This document shows, piece by piece, positions 1-6,596 of a DNA stretch of 27,468 bases (its first letter is position 1; each line of letters begins with the position of its first letter). Below the pieces are notes generated by a model. That model had not been told where the DNA came from, made no database searches, and was given only the letters and a program-made list of their open reading frames with translations. The DNA lies in contig JBMNUL010000013.1 in assembly GCA_050946255.1 (NCBI GenBank), forward strand, positions 1 to 27,468, in the 5' to 3' direction. The stretch comes from JBMNUL01 sp050946255 (GTDB lineage Bacteria; Actinomycetota; Coriobacteriia; Coriobacteriales; CADBOM01). The position numbers and the translations under genes are program-made.

Positions 1-393
1 CTCATCGACGGTTCCTATCACGAGGTCGACTCCTCCGAGGCGGCTTTCAAGATCGCCGGTTCAATGGCGGTCAAGGAGGCCCTCCGCAAGTCCGACCCAG
101 TGCTGCTCGAGCCCTACATGGCAGTTGAGGTCGAGACTCCAGAGGAGTACATGGGCGACGTCATGGGCAACCTCTCATCCAGGAGGGGACATATCCAGGG
201 CATGGAAGACCGCGCCAACGCCAAGGTCGTGAAGGCCGACGTTCCGCTGTCCGAGATGTTCGGATATGCAACCGACCTGCGTTCGTTCACCCAGGGACGC
301 GCTTCGTACACGATGCAGTTCAAGTCGTACGAGCCGGTTCCCAAGAGCATCGCGGAGGAGATCGTCAGCAAGTCCGCCGCTGGAAGCAACTAA
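1..393 (+). CDS. fusA: Elongation factor G, C-terminal part (5'-truncated)
   Basis: This is the last 130 residues of the translocation GTPase EF-G, which moves tRNA and mRNA through the ribosome; the reading frame is open from base 1. The visible part covers the end of domain IV and domain V, with the family signatures VLLEPYM, RGHIQGM, VPLSEMFGYATDLRS and TQGRASYTMQF. The GTPase domain lies outside the window. It ends in TAA, 74 bases before rpsJ. In many bacteria tuf follows fusA, but here the S10 cluster follows directly. Identity is very secure; only the start is missing. Confidence 0.97.
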   Translation, partial: LIDGSYHEVDSSEAAFKIAGSMAVKEALRKSDPVLLEPYMAVEVETPEEYMGDVMGNLSSRRGHIQGMEDRANAKVVKADVPLSEMFGYATDLRSFTQGRASYTMQFKSYEPVPKSIAEEIVSKSAAGSN

Positions 394-403
394 GTAAAGT
401 CCC

Positions 404-447
404 GGCGGACATGCTCCGCCCTGTGAAGATTCGAAGACGACTTCGAA
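404..447 (+). promoter_or_regulatory. Two tandem hairpins between fusA and rpsJ
   Basis: Two short perfect inverted repeats lie in this gap. The first is GGCGGA (404-409) with TCCGCC (415-420) around a 5-base loop. The second is TTCGAAG (430-436) with CTTCGAA (441-447) around the tetraloop ACGA, followed by AAATTTT and then the rpsJ Shine-Dalgarno sequence. The second could be a weak terminator or attenuator, or a leader element of the S10 cluster. The base pairing is seen; the function is inferred. Confidence 0.45.
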
Positions 448-467
448 AATTTTGGAGGTAATGAGAG

Positions 468-776
468 TTGGCAAGCCAGAAGATCAGGATTCGACTCAAG
501 GGATACGATCACGAGATCGTTGACAAGTCGACTCAGCTAATCGTCGAGACGGCAATCAAGACCGGCGCAAAGGTTTCGGGGCCGATCCCCCTGCCCACGG
601 AGCGCAACATCTATTGCGTCATCCGTTCGCCACATGTCAACAAGGACAGCCGCGAGGAGTTCGAGATGCGCACCCACAAGCGCCTCATCGACATCCTCGA
701 GCCAACACCGTCCACCGTTGATTCCATGATGCGCCTCGACTTGCCCGCTGGTGTTGACATCGAGATAAAGCTCTAA
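468..776 (+). CDS. rpsJ: 30S ribosomal protein S10 (uS10)
   Basis: S10 is a 102-residue protein of the 30S head and, as NusE, also a partner of NusB in transcription antitermination. The conserved core is plain: KIRIRLKGYDHEIVD, GPIPLPT, SREEFEMRTHKRLIDI and LDLPAGVDIEIKL. The start is TTG at 468, set 8 bases after a strong GGAGGT at 454-459. The closer ATG at 461 is out of frame and sits only one base from the Shine-Dalgarno, so it is not used for this protein. It opens the S10 cluster and is followed by an unusually long gap before rplC. Confidence 0.97.
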   Translation: MASQKIRIRLKGYDHEIVDKSTQLIVETAIKTGAKVSGPIPLPTERNIYCVIRSPHVNKDSREEFEMRTHKRLIDILEPTPSTVDSMMRLDLPAGVDIEIKL

Positions 777-787
777 GTGGTTATAAT
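754..787 (+). promoter_or_regulatory. Possible internal promoter before rplC
   Basis: A perfect TATAAT (782-787) follows the rpsJ stop codon. The nearest good -35 is TTGACA at 754-759, but the 22-base spacer is too long for a standard sigma-70-type promoter and the TTGACA overlaps conserved S10 codons. A perfect -10 alone could work with an activator or a weak -35. Without a start-site map this remains tentative. Confidence 0.3.
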
Positions 788-827
788 GCGTGAGTTGCGC
801 TTTTTTCACGCAATAACATATGCAGGG

Positions 828-878
828 GTGGTCCGCTGAGGGCGGCACCAGGGTGGTGCCGTAGGGACTCATGACCAC
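828..878 (+). promoter_or_regulatory. Candidate structured RNA leader of rplC
   Basis: Three nested perfect stems fold into one long hairpin: GTGGTC (828-833) with GACCAC (873-878), TGAG (837-840) with CTCA (868-871), and CGGCACCA (843-850) with TGGTGCCG (854-861) around a GGG loop. That is 18 base pairs interrupted by small internal loops, ending 20 bases before the rplC start and next to a weak AGGT Shine-Dalgarno. The architecture suggests a cis-regulatory site, perhaps for feedback by a ribosomal protein of the cluster; L4 is the known S10-operon regulator in E. coli. I do not recognise it as a named RNA family. Confidence 0.55.
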
Positions 879-898
879 ATGGAAGTTAGGTAAGAAAT

Positions 899-1522
899 AT
901 GGGAAACATGATTTTGGGTCGGAAGCTCGGCATGACCCAGGTCTGGAACGATAACGACGAGGTCGTGCCCGTCACGGTCATCGCCGCCGGACCTTGCGTC
1001 GTGTCGCAGATCAAGACCAAGGAGACGGATGGCTACGAGGCCATCCAGATCGGCTTCGAGGAGCTTGCCCCGAAGCATGTGAACAAGCCCATGGAGGGGC
1101 ATTTTGCCAAGGCCGGCGTAAAGCCGATGAGGATCCTCCGCGAGGTCAGGGTCGAAGATGCTTCCGCCCATGAGCTCGGAGAGGTCATCACCGTCGAGGC
1201 GTTCAACGACGTGGAGAAGGTCAATGTCACTGGCACTTCCAAGGGCAAGGGCTTTGCCGGCGTCATGAAGCGCCACGGTTTCGGTGGCGGCCCGGGTGGG
1301 CATGGCTCGCATTTTCACCGTGCTCCAGGTTCCGTTGGCCAGTGCGCATATCCGTCCCGCGTCTTCAAGGGTGTCAGGATGGCAGGCCATATGGGCAACG
1401 ATCGCGTCACCGTTCGCAATCTCGAGGTCGTGCGCATCGATGCCGACCACAATGTGATCCTCGTCAAGGGCGCGGTACCAGGTGGAACCAATGGCCTGGT
1501 AATGGTCCGCGAGGCCAAGTAA
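899..1522 (+). CDS. rplC: 50S ribosomal protein L3 (uL3)
   Basis: L3 is an early-assembling 23S rRNA binder whose long internal loop reaches toward the peptidyl transferase centre. The 207 residues match the normal family length. Signatures include GRKLGMTQVW at the N-terminus, the TGTSKGKGFAGVMKRHGF and GGPGGHGSHFHR stretches of the loop, and the RMAGHMGN segment. The ATG at 899 is preceded by a weak AGGT 8 bases upstream; a second in-frame ATG at 908 would also give a normal N-terminus. It is the first gene after the structured rpsJ-rplC gap and is followed by rplD after 34 bases. Confidence 0.97.
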   Translation: MGNMILGRKLGMTQVWNDNDEVVPVTVIAAGPCVVSQIKTKETDGYEAIQIGFEELAPKHVNKPMEGHFAKAGVKPMRILREVRVEDASAHELGEVITVEAFNDVEKVNVTGTSKGKGFAGVMKRHGFGGGPGGHGSHFHRAPGSVGQCAYPSRVFKGVRMAGHMGNDRVTVRNLEVVRIDADHNVILVKGAVPGGTNGLVMVREAK

Positions 1523-1556
1523 CACCGCAAGAGTCCGAAGAGGAGTAACTAGAACA

Positions 1557-2180
1557 ATGGCTACTATAGAGATATACAACCAGAAGGGCGAGAAGATGGA
1601 CGACGTGGAACTCTCCGATTCCGTCTTCGCAATCGAGCCCAACGTCTCCGTGATGCATCTGGTGGTACGCGCACAGCTTGCCGCCCGTCGTCAGGGAACG
1701 CATCAGACCAAGACCCGCGGCAAGGTGAGCGGCGGTGGAAGGAAGCCCTGGCGTCAGAAGGGAACAGGCCGCGCCCGTCAGGGTTCGACTCGCGCTCCGC
1801 AATGGGTCGGCGGTGGAACCGTTTTCGGTCCTCATCCCCGCGATTATTCGTTCAGGGTCAACCGCAAGGAGCGCAAGCTCGCAATGCGTTCTGCGCTTTC
1901 CGCCAAGCTTGCGGACGGCGAGATCAAGGTGGTCGATTCCCTGGAATTCGAGCAGCCCCGCACCAAGGATGCCAAGGCATTCCTAGAGGCAATGGGCATC
2001 GAGGGCAAGGTCACTCTCGTGATCGACGACCTCGACATCAACACCATCAAGTCTTTCCGCAATCTGCCGGGTGTGAGGATCATCACCTCTCATCAGGGCA
2101 ATACCTATGATTTCATCGACAACAAGACGCTGCTGTTCACGCTTGCGTCTATCAAGACCGTCGAGGAGGTGCTTGCCTAA
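1557..2180 (+). CDS. rplD: 50S ribosomal protein L4 (uL4)
   Basis: L4 binds 23S rRNA domain I and its extended loop lines the peptide exit tunnel. The 207 residues carry the basic loop with TRGKVSGGGRKPWRQKGTG and RARQGSTRAPQWVGGG, then the VFGPHPRDYS segment and the C-terminal globular domain with LVIDDLD. In E. coli L4 represses its own operon by acting on the S10 leader; whether that holds here is not shown by the sequence. The ATG at 1557 follows AAGAGGAG. Its TAA is immediately followed by the rplW ATG, so the two are probably translationally coupled. Confidence 0.97.
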   Translation: MATIEIYNQKGEKMDDVELSDSVFAIEPNVSVMHLVVRAQLAARRQGTHQTKTRGKVSGGGRKPWRQKGTGRARQGSTRAPQWVGGGTVFGPHPRDYSFRVNRKERKLAMRSALSAKLADGEIKVVDSLEFEQPRTKDAKAFLEAMGIEGKVTLVIDDLDINTIKSFRNLPGVRIITSHQGNTYDFIDNKTLLFTLASIKTVEEVLA

Positions 2181-2471
2181 ATGAACAAGGATCCCCGCGA
2201 GGTCATAATCCGACCGATCATCACCGAGCGCTCGTTCGACGAGATCGATGATAACAACCGCTACACGTTCGAGGTCGCCAAGGACTCGAACAAGATCGAG
2301 ATCGCGAAGGCCATCCAGCAGATCTTCAACGTCAGGGTAGTAAAGGTCAACACGGTCAACGTCAAGCCCAAGCCCAAGCGCGTGAGGTATCAGGCGGGTT
2401 ATACCCGCTCCTGGAAGAAGGCCATCGTCAAGCTCGCCGAGGGCGACAGCATCGACCTGTATTCCAACTGA
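2181..2471 (+). CDS. rplW: 50S ribosomal protein L23 (uL23)
   Basis: L23 sits at the peptide exit site, where trigger factor and SRP dock. The 96-residue protein has the family pattern: IIRPIITERSFDEI near the N-terminus, YTFEVAKDSNKIEIAKAI, and VVKVNTVNVKPKPKR leading into the flexible basic loop. Its ATG starts on the base after the rplD stop codon, and the Shine-Dalgarno (GAGGAGG) lies inside the end of rplD. It is followed by a 214-base gap, the largest inside the ribosomal block. Confidence 0.97.
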   Translation: MNKDPREVIIRPIITERSFDEIDDNNRYTFEVAKDSNKIEIAKAIQQIFNVRVVKVNTVNVKPKPKRVRYQAGYTRSWKKAIVKLAEGDSIDLYSN

Positions 2472-2482
2472 TTTGGCAACAA

Positions 2483-2543
2483 TTCGGCCTGCCCGGCGCA
2501 GTTCGTCGGGTCAGGTCGGGCATTCGCTGGTTTATCCGGCGAA
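2483..2543 (+). promoter_or_regulatory. Two adjacent stem-loops downstream of rplW
   Basis: The first is a 13-pair stem with three G-U pairs and one bulged U: bases 2483-2495 pair with 2507-2520 around an 11-base loop, with core CCTGCCCG against CGGGTCAGG. The second is TTCGCTGG (2523-2530) with CCGGCGAA (2536-2543) around TTTAT. No T-run follows either one, so a standard intrinsic terminator is unlikely. They could be an attenuator, an RNA processing site or a protein-binding leader. The pairing is seen; the role is inferred. Confidence 0.5.
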
Positions 2544-2548
2544 ATGGA

Positions 2549-2576
2549 TTGGTTTGGGTTCCTTTGCGCCCATAAT
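2549..2576 (+). promoter_or_regulatory. Possible promoter for rplB and downstream genes
   Basis: TTGGTT (2549-2554) and CATAAT (2571-2576) are 16 bases apart; an overlapping TAATAT at 2573-2578 would give an 18-base spacer. The -10 matches the consensus at five of six bases and the -35 at three. It lies in the wide rplW-rplB gap about 110 bases before the rplB start, where a secondary promoter of the cluster would make sense. Confidence 0.35.
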
Positions 2577-2613
2577 ATGGACACGCACGGAACCGTGGTA
2601 GTCCGGAGTCGCA

Positions 2614-2655
2614 GTGCCAGCGGCCTGTATATCAGGCCAAAACTCCCAAGGGCAC
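2614..2655 (+). promoter_or_regulatory. Nested hairpin in the rplB leader
   Basis: GTGCC (2614-2618) pairs with GGCAC (2651-2655) and encloses a perfect GGCCTG (2622-2627) with CAGGCC (2633-2638) hairpin with loop TATAT. The structure ends about 20 bases before the rplB Shine-Dalgarno AAGGAG. Together with the two upstream stem-loops this makes most of the 214-base gap potentially structured RNA. Any regulatory function is inferred. Confidence 0.45.
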
Positions 2656-2685
2656 GGGCGGCAATCGGACAGTGAAGGAGAAAAG

Positions 2686-3516
2686 ATGGGAGTCAAGCAG
2701 TACAAACCGACCTCGCCTGGACGTCGTTTCCAGACCGTCTCCGATTTCTCGGAGATCACGAGGTCCAAGCCTGAGAAGTCGCTCGTCGAGCCACTTCCCA
2801 AGAAGGCTGGTCGCAACAATAACGGACGCGTCACCTGCAGGCACAAGGGCGGCGGTGTCAAGAGGCAGTACAGGGTCATCGATTTCAAGCGCAACAAGGA
2901 TGGCGTTCCCGCCAAGGTTGCCACGATCGAGTACGACCCCAACAGGTCCTCTCGCATTGCCCTTCTCCACTATGCAGACGGCGCCAAGGCCTACATTCTT
3001 CATCCACAGGGCCTCAAGGTCGGCGACACCGTCATCAGCGGCAAGGGCGCAGACATCAAGCCGGGCAATGCCATGCAGCTCGCTGACATTCCCATTGGCA
3101 CCAACATTCACGCGGTCGAGCTCCAGCCTGGAAAGGGCGCGGCCCTGGCCCGCTCTGCCGGCACCTCGGTGCAGCTCATGGCAAAGGAGGGCGATTACGC
3201 CGTTCTGCGTCTCCCGTCTTCCGAGATGAGGCGCGTGCTCCTTACCTGCAGGGCAACGATCGGCGAGGTTGGCAATGCCGAGCACAGCAACATCAAGATC
3301 GGCAAGGCCGGCCGCAAGCGCTGGGCCAATGTCCGTCCCCATGTCCGCGGTACCGTGATGAACCCTGTCGACCATCCGCACGGCGGTGGCGAGGGCAAGA
3401 ACAAGTCTGCTGGACGCCATCCCGTTTCCCCGTGGGGTGTTCCCACTAAGGGTCATCGCACCCGCAGCAAGAAGAAGGCCTCTAACAGGCTCATCATTCG
3501 CCGTCGTAGCAAGTAA
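2686..3516 (+). CDS. rplB: 50S ribosomal protein L2 (uL2)
   Basis: L2 is needed for subunit joining and peptidyl transferase activity. The 276 residues match the usual bacterial length. It has KQYKPTSPGRRF at the N-terminus, GGGVKRQYRVIDFKR, and the highly conserved NPVDHPHGGGEG near the peptidyl transferase centre, with the key histidine at about residue 230. The frame is open further upstream, but the ATG at 2686 is chosen because AAGGAG ends five bases before it and the protein then begins as its relatives do. It is followed by rpsS after 30 bases. Confidence 0.97.
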   Translation: MGVKQYKPTSPGRRFQTVSDFSEITRSKPEKSLVEPLPKKAGRNNNGRVTCRHKGGGVKRQYRVIDFKRNKDGVPAKVATIEYDPNRSSRIALLHYADGAKAYILHPQGLKVGDTVISGKGADIKPGNAMQLADIPIGTNIHAVELQPGKGAALARSAGTSVQLMAKEGDYAVLRLPSSEMRRVLLTCRATIGEVGNAEHSNIKIGKAGRKRWANVRPHVRGTVMNPVDHPHGGGEGKNKSAGRHPVSPWGVPTKGHRTRSKKKASNRLIIRRRSK

Positions 3517-3546
3517 TCGCAGATTACTGGAATTGGAGTAGCAACA

Positions 3547-3813
3547 GTGAGCAGAAGTTTGAAGAAGGGACCGTTCGTGGAACCCAGGCTCCTTGCCAGG
3601 ATCACCGCGATGAACGAGTCCGGAGAGAAAGAGGTCGTGAAGACCTGGTCTCGCGCCTCGACCATCTTCCCGGAGATGGTGGGCCATACCATCGCAGTCC
3701 ACGATGGCCGCAAGCACGTTCCGGTGTACATCACCGAGTCCATGGTTGGTCACAAGCTCGGGGAGTTCGCTCCTACCAGGACCTACAGGCCCTACACTGG
3801 CGGGAAGGAGTAG
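3547..3813 (+). CDS. rpsS: 30S ribosomal protein S19 (uS19)
   Basis: S19 lies in the 30S head with S13 and contacts the A-site finger of the large subunit. The 88 residues start SRSLKKGPFVEPRLL and contain TWSRASTIFPEMVGHTIAVHDGRKHVPVYI and GHKLGEFAPTRTY-type family sequence. The start codon is GTG at 3547, with GGAG about 8 bases upstream. The length is normal. It is followed two bases after its stop by rplV, so translation is probably coupled. Confidence 0.96.
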   Translation: MSRSLKKGPFVEPRLLARITAMNESGEKEVVKTWSRASTIFPEMVGHTIAVHDGRKHVPVYITESMVGHKLGEFAPTRTYRPYTGGKE

Positions 3814-3815
3814 AG

Positions 3816-4154
3816 ATGGAAGCATATGCAATCGCCCGCTATGTCAGGGTCGCCCCGCGCAAGGCTCGCATGGTAGTGGATATGATCCGCGGAAAGTCCG
3901 TTGAAGAGGCTCGCGAGATCCTCACGTTCTGCGACCGTGACGTTGCGGAAGTCGTGCTCAAGTGCATGAACAGCGCCGTGGCAAACGCCGGCAATGCTGG
4001 AATGCCAACCGATGACCTCTACGTGAAGACGACCTACGTCGATGAAGGCCCCACGATGAAGCGCATCCGTCCGCGCGCCAAGGGCAGCGCGGCTAGGATC
4101 CGCAAGCGCACGAGCCACATCACGGTCAAGGTCGCTCCGAGAGGGGAGGAGTAG
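3816..4154 (+). CDS. rplV: 50S ribosomal protein L22 (uL22)
   Basis: L22 lines the peptide exit tunnel through a long beta-hairpin; mutations there give macrolide resistance in other bacteria. The 112 residues show ARYVRVAPRKARMVVDMIRG at the N-terminus and the hairpin region with RIRPRAKGSAARIRKRTSHI near the C-terminus. The ATG at 3816 follows GGGAAGGAG in the end of rpsS. The stop is three bases before rpsC. Confidence 0.96.
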   Translation: MEAYAIARYVRVAPRKARMVVDMIRGKSVEEAREILTFCDRDVAEVVLKCMNSAVANAGNAGMPTDDLYVKTTYVDEGPTMKRIRPRAKGSAARIRKRTSHITVKVAPRGEE

Positions 4155-4157
4155 TTC

Positions 4158-4859
4158 ATGGGACAGAAAGTATGCCCTGTAGGATTCCGCATCGGGATCA
4201 CCGAGGAGTGGAGGAGCCGCTGGTATGCCGACAAGGACTACGCCAAGACCCTCGAAAACGACCTCGAGATAAAGAAGTTCCTGGCCAAGCGCCTTGCGCG
4301 TGCAGCAGTCTCCTCGGTGGAGATCGAGCGCGCAGGTGAGAAGGTCAAGGTCATCATCACGACCGCCCGTCCGGGCATCGTGATCGGCAAGAAAGGCGCC
4401 GAGATTGACCAGCTCCGCAAGGATCTCGTCAAGATTGCCGGCGGCAGCGTCGATATCGATGTGATCGAGGTCAAGAGGCCCGAGCTCGATGCGACCTTGA
4501 TCGCCCAGTCCATCGCCGAGCAGCTCGAAGGCCGCGTTGCCTTCCGCCGTGCGATGAGAAAGGCCGTGCAGTCCGCTCGCAAGTCCGGTGCCCTCGGCAT
4601 CAGGATTCAGTGCTCTGGACGTCTGGGTGGCGCCGAGATGTGCCGTCGCGAGTGGTACAGAGAGGGTCGCGTGCCCCTGCACACTCTGCGCGCCAAGATC
4701 GATTATGGTTTTTCCACCGCGGCCACGACCATGGGCTCCATTGGAGTCAAGGTCTGGGTCTATCATGGCGAGAAGCTTCCGGGTATGGAGACTCCCAAGC
4801 CTGCTCTCGAGGGCACGTCCCGTCCGCAGCGCCATCGCCGCGGCGAAGGGAGGAAGTAG
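4158..4859 (+). CDS. rpsC: 30S ribosomal protein S3 (uS3)
   Basis: S3 forms part of the mRNA entry tunnel of the 30S subunit and its helicase activity. The 233 residues begin GQKVCPVGFRIGIT and contain a type II KH domain with the GXXG loop in IVIGKKGAEIDQLRKDL. The C-terminal domain shows GIRIQCSGRLGGAEMCRREW and RVPLHTLRAKIDYG. The tail ends in a basic stretch rich in Arg and Lys. It starts with ATG after GGGGAGGAG, three bases after rplV, and is followed by rplP. Confidence 0.97.
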   Translation: MGQKVCPVGFRIGITEEWRSRWYADKDYAKTLENDLEIKKFLAKRLARAAVSSVEIERAGEKVKVIITTARPGIVIGKKGAEIDQLRKDLVKIAGGSVDIDVIEVKRPELDATLIAQSIAEQLEGRVAFRRAMRKAVQSARKSGALGIRIQCSGRLGGAEMCRREWYREGRVPLHTLRAKIDYGFSTAATTMGSIGVKVWVYHGEKLPGMETPKPALEGTSRPQRHRRGEGRK

Positions 4860-4862
4860 AAA

Positions 4863-5285
4863 ATGCTAATTCCTAAGCGTGTCAAGCACCGCAAGGTGCA
4901 GCGCGGTTCCATGAAGGGCAAGGCCAAGGGTGGAACCAAGCTGAATTTCGGCGATTGGGGCATCCAGGCCCAGGAGGCCCATTGGATCACCAACAGGCAG
5001 ATCGAGGCCGCCCGTGTCGCCATGACCCGTCAGATGAAGCGCGGTGGCAAGGTCTGGATCACGATCTTCCCCGACAAGCCCATCACGAAGAAGCCCGCCG
5101 AGACCCGAATGGGTTCCGGAAAGGGCAACCCCGAGGAATGGGTTGCAGTCGTCAAGCCCGGACGCATCATGTTCGAGGTCGGCGAGGTAGACGAGGCCAC
5201 GGCCAAGAAAGCACTAGGGCTAGCAGTTCAGAAGCTCCCCATCAAGTGCAAGATTGTCGGCCGCGAGGACCAGGGGGAGGAATAA
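4863..5285 (+). CDS. rplP: 50S ribosomal protein L16 (uL16)
   Basis: L16 organises the A-site region of the large subunit and is added late in 50S assembly. The 140-residue protein has the family start MLIPKRVKHRKVQRG, the GDWGIQAQEAHWITNRQIEAAR segment with the conserved basic region after it, and KPAETRMGSGKGNPEEWVAVVKPG-type sequence. The ATG lies three bases after the rpsC stop. Its TAA overlaps the rpmC ATG by one base (TAATG), which points to coupled translation. Confidence 0.97.
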   Translation: MLIPKRVKHRKVQRGSMKGKAKGGTKLNFGDWGIQAQEAHWITNRQIEAARVAMTRQMKRGGKVWITIFPDKPITKKPAETRMGSGKGNPEEWVAVVKPGRIMFEVGEVDEATAKKALGLAVQKLPIKCKIVGREDQGEE

Positions 5286-5497
5286 TGAAAGCATCTGAGA
5301 TCAGGGAACTCAGCAACGAGGACCTGGAGAAAGCCCTGAAGGATTCCCGTGCGGAGCTCTTCAACCTTCGCTTCCAGATGGCAACGAGCCAGCTCGACAA
5401 CACGGCCCGCATCAAACTGGTCAAGAAGGACATCGCGCGTGTTCTCACCGAGATCCGTGCACGTCAGATCAAAGCAGCTGAGTCTGTTTCCCGCTAA
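5285..5497 (+). CDS. rpmC: 50S ribosomal protein L29 (uL29)
   Basis: L29 is a small, two-helix coiled protein near the exit tunnel, next to L23. The 70 residues are mostly helical, with ELSNEDLEKALKDSRAELFNLRFQ followed by the conserved QLDNTARIKLVKKDIARVLT stretch. The start ATG overlaps the final base of the rplP stop codon, with GGGGGAGG just upstream. The stop is 14 bases before rpsQ. Length is slightly greater than E. coli L29 but common in Gram-positives. Confidence 0.96.
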   Translation: MKASEIRELSNEDLEKALKDSRAELFNLRFQMATSQLDNTARIKLVKKDIARVLTEIRARQIKAAESVSR

Positions 5498-5511
5498 AGG
5501 AGATTGTATAA

Positions 5512-5772
5512 ATGAGTGAAGAGCGAAACGACAGGAAGGTCCGCCAGGGCGTGGTGGTCTCAGCCGCCAACGACAAGACGATCGTCGTGCAGGTGAGGGA
5601 GCGCAAGCAGCATCCCAAGTACTCCAAGATGGTCATCCGCACGAAGAAGTTCCATGCCCATGACGAGAACAACGATGCCAATGTGGGCGACACCGTGAGA
5701 ATCATGGAGACCCGTCCTCTCTCGAAGCTCAAGAGATGGCGTCTCGTTGAGATTGTCGAGAGGGCCAAGTAA
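5512..5772 (+). CDS. rpsQ: 30S ribosomal protein S17 (uS17)
   Basis: S17 is a primary 16S rRNA binder with an OB fold. The 86 residues show the family pattern RKVRQGVVVSAANDKTIVVQV, the HPKYSKMVIRTKKFHAHDE loop and GDTVRIMETRPLSKLKRWRLVEIVE. It begins at ATG 5512 with AAAGGAG upstream. It is the last gene of the S10-type cluster and is followed by a 65-base gap with a hairpin before rplN. Confidence 0.96.
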   Translation: MSEERNDRKVRQGVVVSAANDKTIVVQVRERKQHPKYSKMVIRTKKFHAHDENNDANVGDTVRIMETRPLSKLKRWRLVEIVERAK

Positions 5773-5786
5773 GGCACCAGTAAAGT

Positions 5787-5812
5787 GGCACGACGCCTGT
5801 TGGCGTGTTGCC
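5787..5812 (+). promoter_or_regulatory. Hairpin between rpsQ and rplN
   Basis: GGCA (5787-5790) pairs with TGCC (5809-5812) and ACGCC (5793-5797) with GGCGT (5802-5806), with a 2x2 internal loop and a TGTT tetraloop. It sits at the boundary between the S10 and spc parts of the block, about 12 bases before the rplN Shine-Dalgarno. No T-run follows. It may be a leader element for the spc genes or an RNA processing site; this is inference. Confidence 0.4.
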
Positions 5813-5837
5813 ATGTGTAAGCAGTTGGAGGATTTAG

Positions 5838-6206
5838 ATGATTCAGCAACAGACAATGTTGACGGTGGCTGATAACTCTGGCGCCAAGAAGGTCCAGTGC
5901 ATCAAGGTGCTGGGAGGCTCCAAGAGGCGCTATGCCGGCCTCGGCGACGTGATCATCTGCTCTGTCAAGGAGGCGAGCCCTAACGGCGCCGTCAAGAAGG
6001 GCGAGGTCGTTCGTTGCGTCGTCGTGAGGGTCAAGAAGGAAGTCCGCCGCAAGGATGGCAGCTACATCAAATTCGATCAGAACGCGGCGGTCGTCATCGA
6101 CCAGACGGGCGCCCCGCGCGGGACGAGGATCTTCGGGCCTGTGGCCCGCGAGCTTCGTGAGAAGAAGTTCATGAAGATCGTCTCCCTTGCGCCCGAGACG
6201 CTCTAG
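5838..6206 (+). CDS. rplN: 50S ribosomal protein L14 (uL14)
   Basis: L14 lies at the subunit interface and forms bridges with 16S rRNA. The 122 residues are the exact usual length and carry MIQQQTMLTVADNSGAKKV, IKVLGGSKRRYAGLGDVI, and FDQNAAVVIDQTGAPRGTRIFGPVARELRE-type sequence, all strongly conserved in the family. The ATG at 5838 follows TTGGAGG. It opens the spc half of the block and is followed by rplX after 13 bases. Confidence 0.97.
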   Translation: MIQQQTMLTVADNSGAKKVQCIKVLGGSKRRYAGLGDVIICSVKEASPNGAVKKGEVVRCVVVRVKKEVRRKDGSYIKFDQNAAVVIDQTGAPRGTRIFGPVARELREKKFMKIVSLAPETL

Positions 6207-6219
6207 AGGGGGAATCAAG

Positions 6220-6540
6220 ATGTCAATGGACACTATGAAGATCCGCAAGGGCGACCGCGTGAAGGTTATCTCCGGCAAGGACAAGGGCGCCGAGTCGGAG
6301 GTAATGAGGGCAATACCCTCGAAGCACAAGGTCGTCGTCGAGAAGGTCGCCATCGCAAAGAAGCACCAGAAGCCAACGCAGCAGAACCAGCAGGGTGGAA
6401 TCATGGAGGTCGAGATGCCGATAGACGTCTCCAACGTCATGCTCATCTGCCCCAAGTGCGGCGAGCCGACACGTGTTGGCATCAAGCACGATGGCAAGAA
6501 AAAGCTCCGCGTCTGCAAGAAGTGCGGAGGGGAGTTCTAA
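6220..6540 (+). CDS. rplX: 50S ribosomal protein L24 (uL24), zinc-ribbon form
   Basis: L24 is one of the two initiators of 50S assembly. A KOW motif lies at the N-terminus (IRKGDRVKVISGKDKG). The C-terminus has two CxxC pairs, Cys77/Cys80 in CPKCGEPTRVG and Cys99/Cys102 in CKKCGGEF, consistent with a bound zinc ion as seen in some L24 forms. The 106 residues are of normal length. The frame extends further upstream, but ATG 6220 is chosen because GAGGGGG precedes it and a typical N-terminus follows. Confidence 0.96.
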   Translation: MSMDTMKIRKGDRVKVISGKDKGAESEVMRAIPSKHKVVVEKVAIAKKHQKPTQQNQQGGIMEVEMPIDVSNVMLICPKCGEPTRVGIKHDGKKKLRVCKKCGGEF

Positions 6541-6543
6541 TCT

Positions 6544-6596
6544 CCCAGTTTGCAACACTGGGTATTCGGGGAGGCACAGGGTCGGAAATCCTGTGC
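6544..6596 (+). promoter_or_regulatory. Structured RNA between rplX and rplE, candidate regulatory site
   Basis: Two hairpins fill the gap. CCCAGT (6544-6549) pairs with ACTGGG (6557-6562). GCACAGG (6574-6580) pairs with CCTGTGC (6590-6596), extended inward by a G-U and a U-A pair to leave the loop CGGAA; a further GAG/CTC pairing is possible if one G is bulged. In E. coli the spc operon is repressed by S8 binding the mRNA at this same gene junction, just before rplE. The position therefore makes an S8 or other ribosomal-protein target attractive, but I cannot show that the S8-binding core is present. Confidence 0.5.

Noticed and set aside
787..812. TGCGTGA/TCACGCA repeat with a T-run as a terminator after rpsJ
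   Set aside because: The T-run lies in the loop and before the closing arm, not after it, so it does not have terminator geometry.
2632..3831. Long antisense open frame opposite rplB and rpsS
   Set aside because: The plus strand encodes unmistakable L2 and S19; the antisense translation has no recognisable domain. Similar antisense frames at 3792-4835, 12089-13282 and 23236-24534 were rejected for the same reason.
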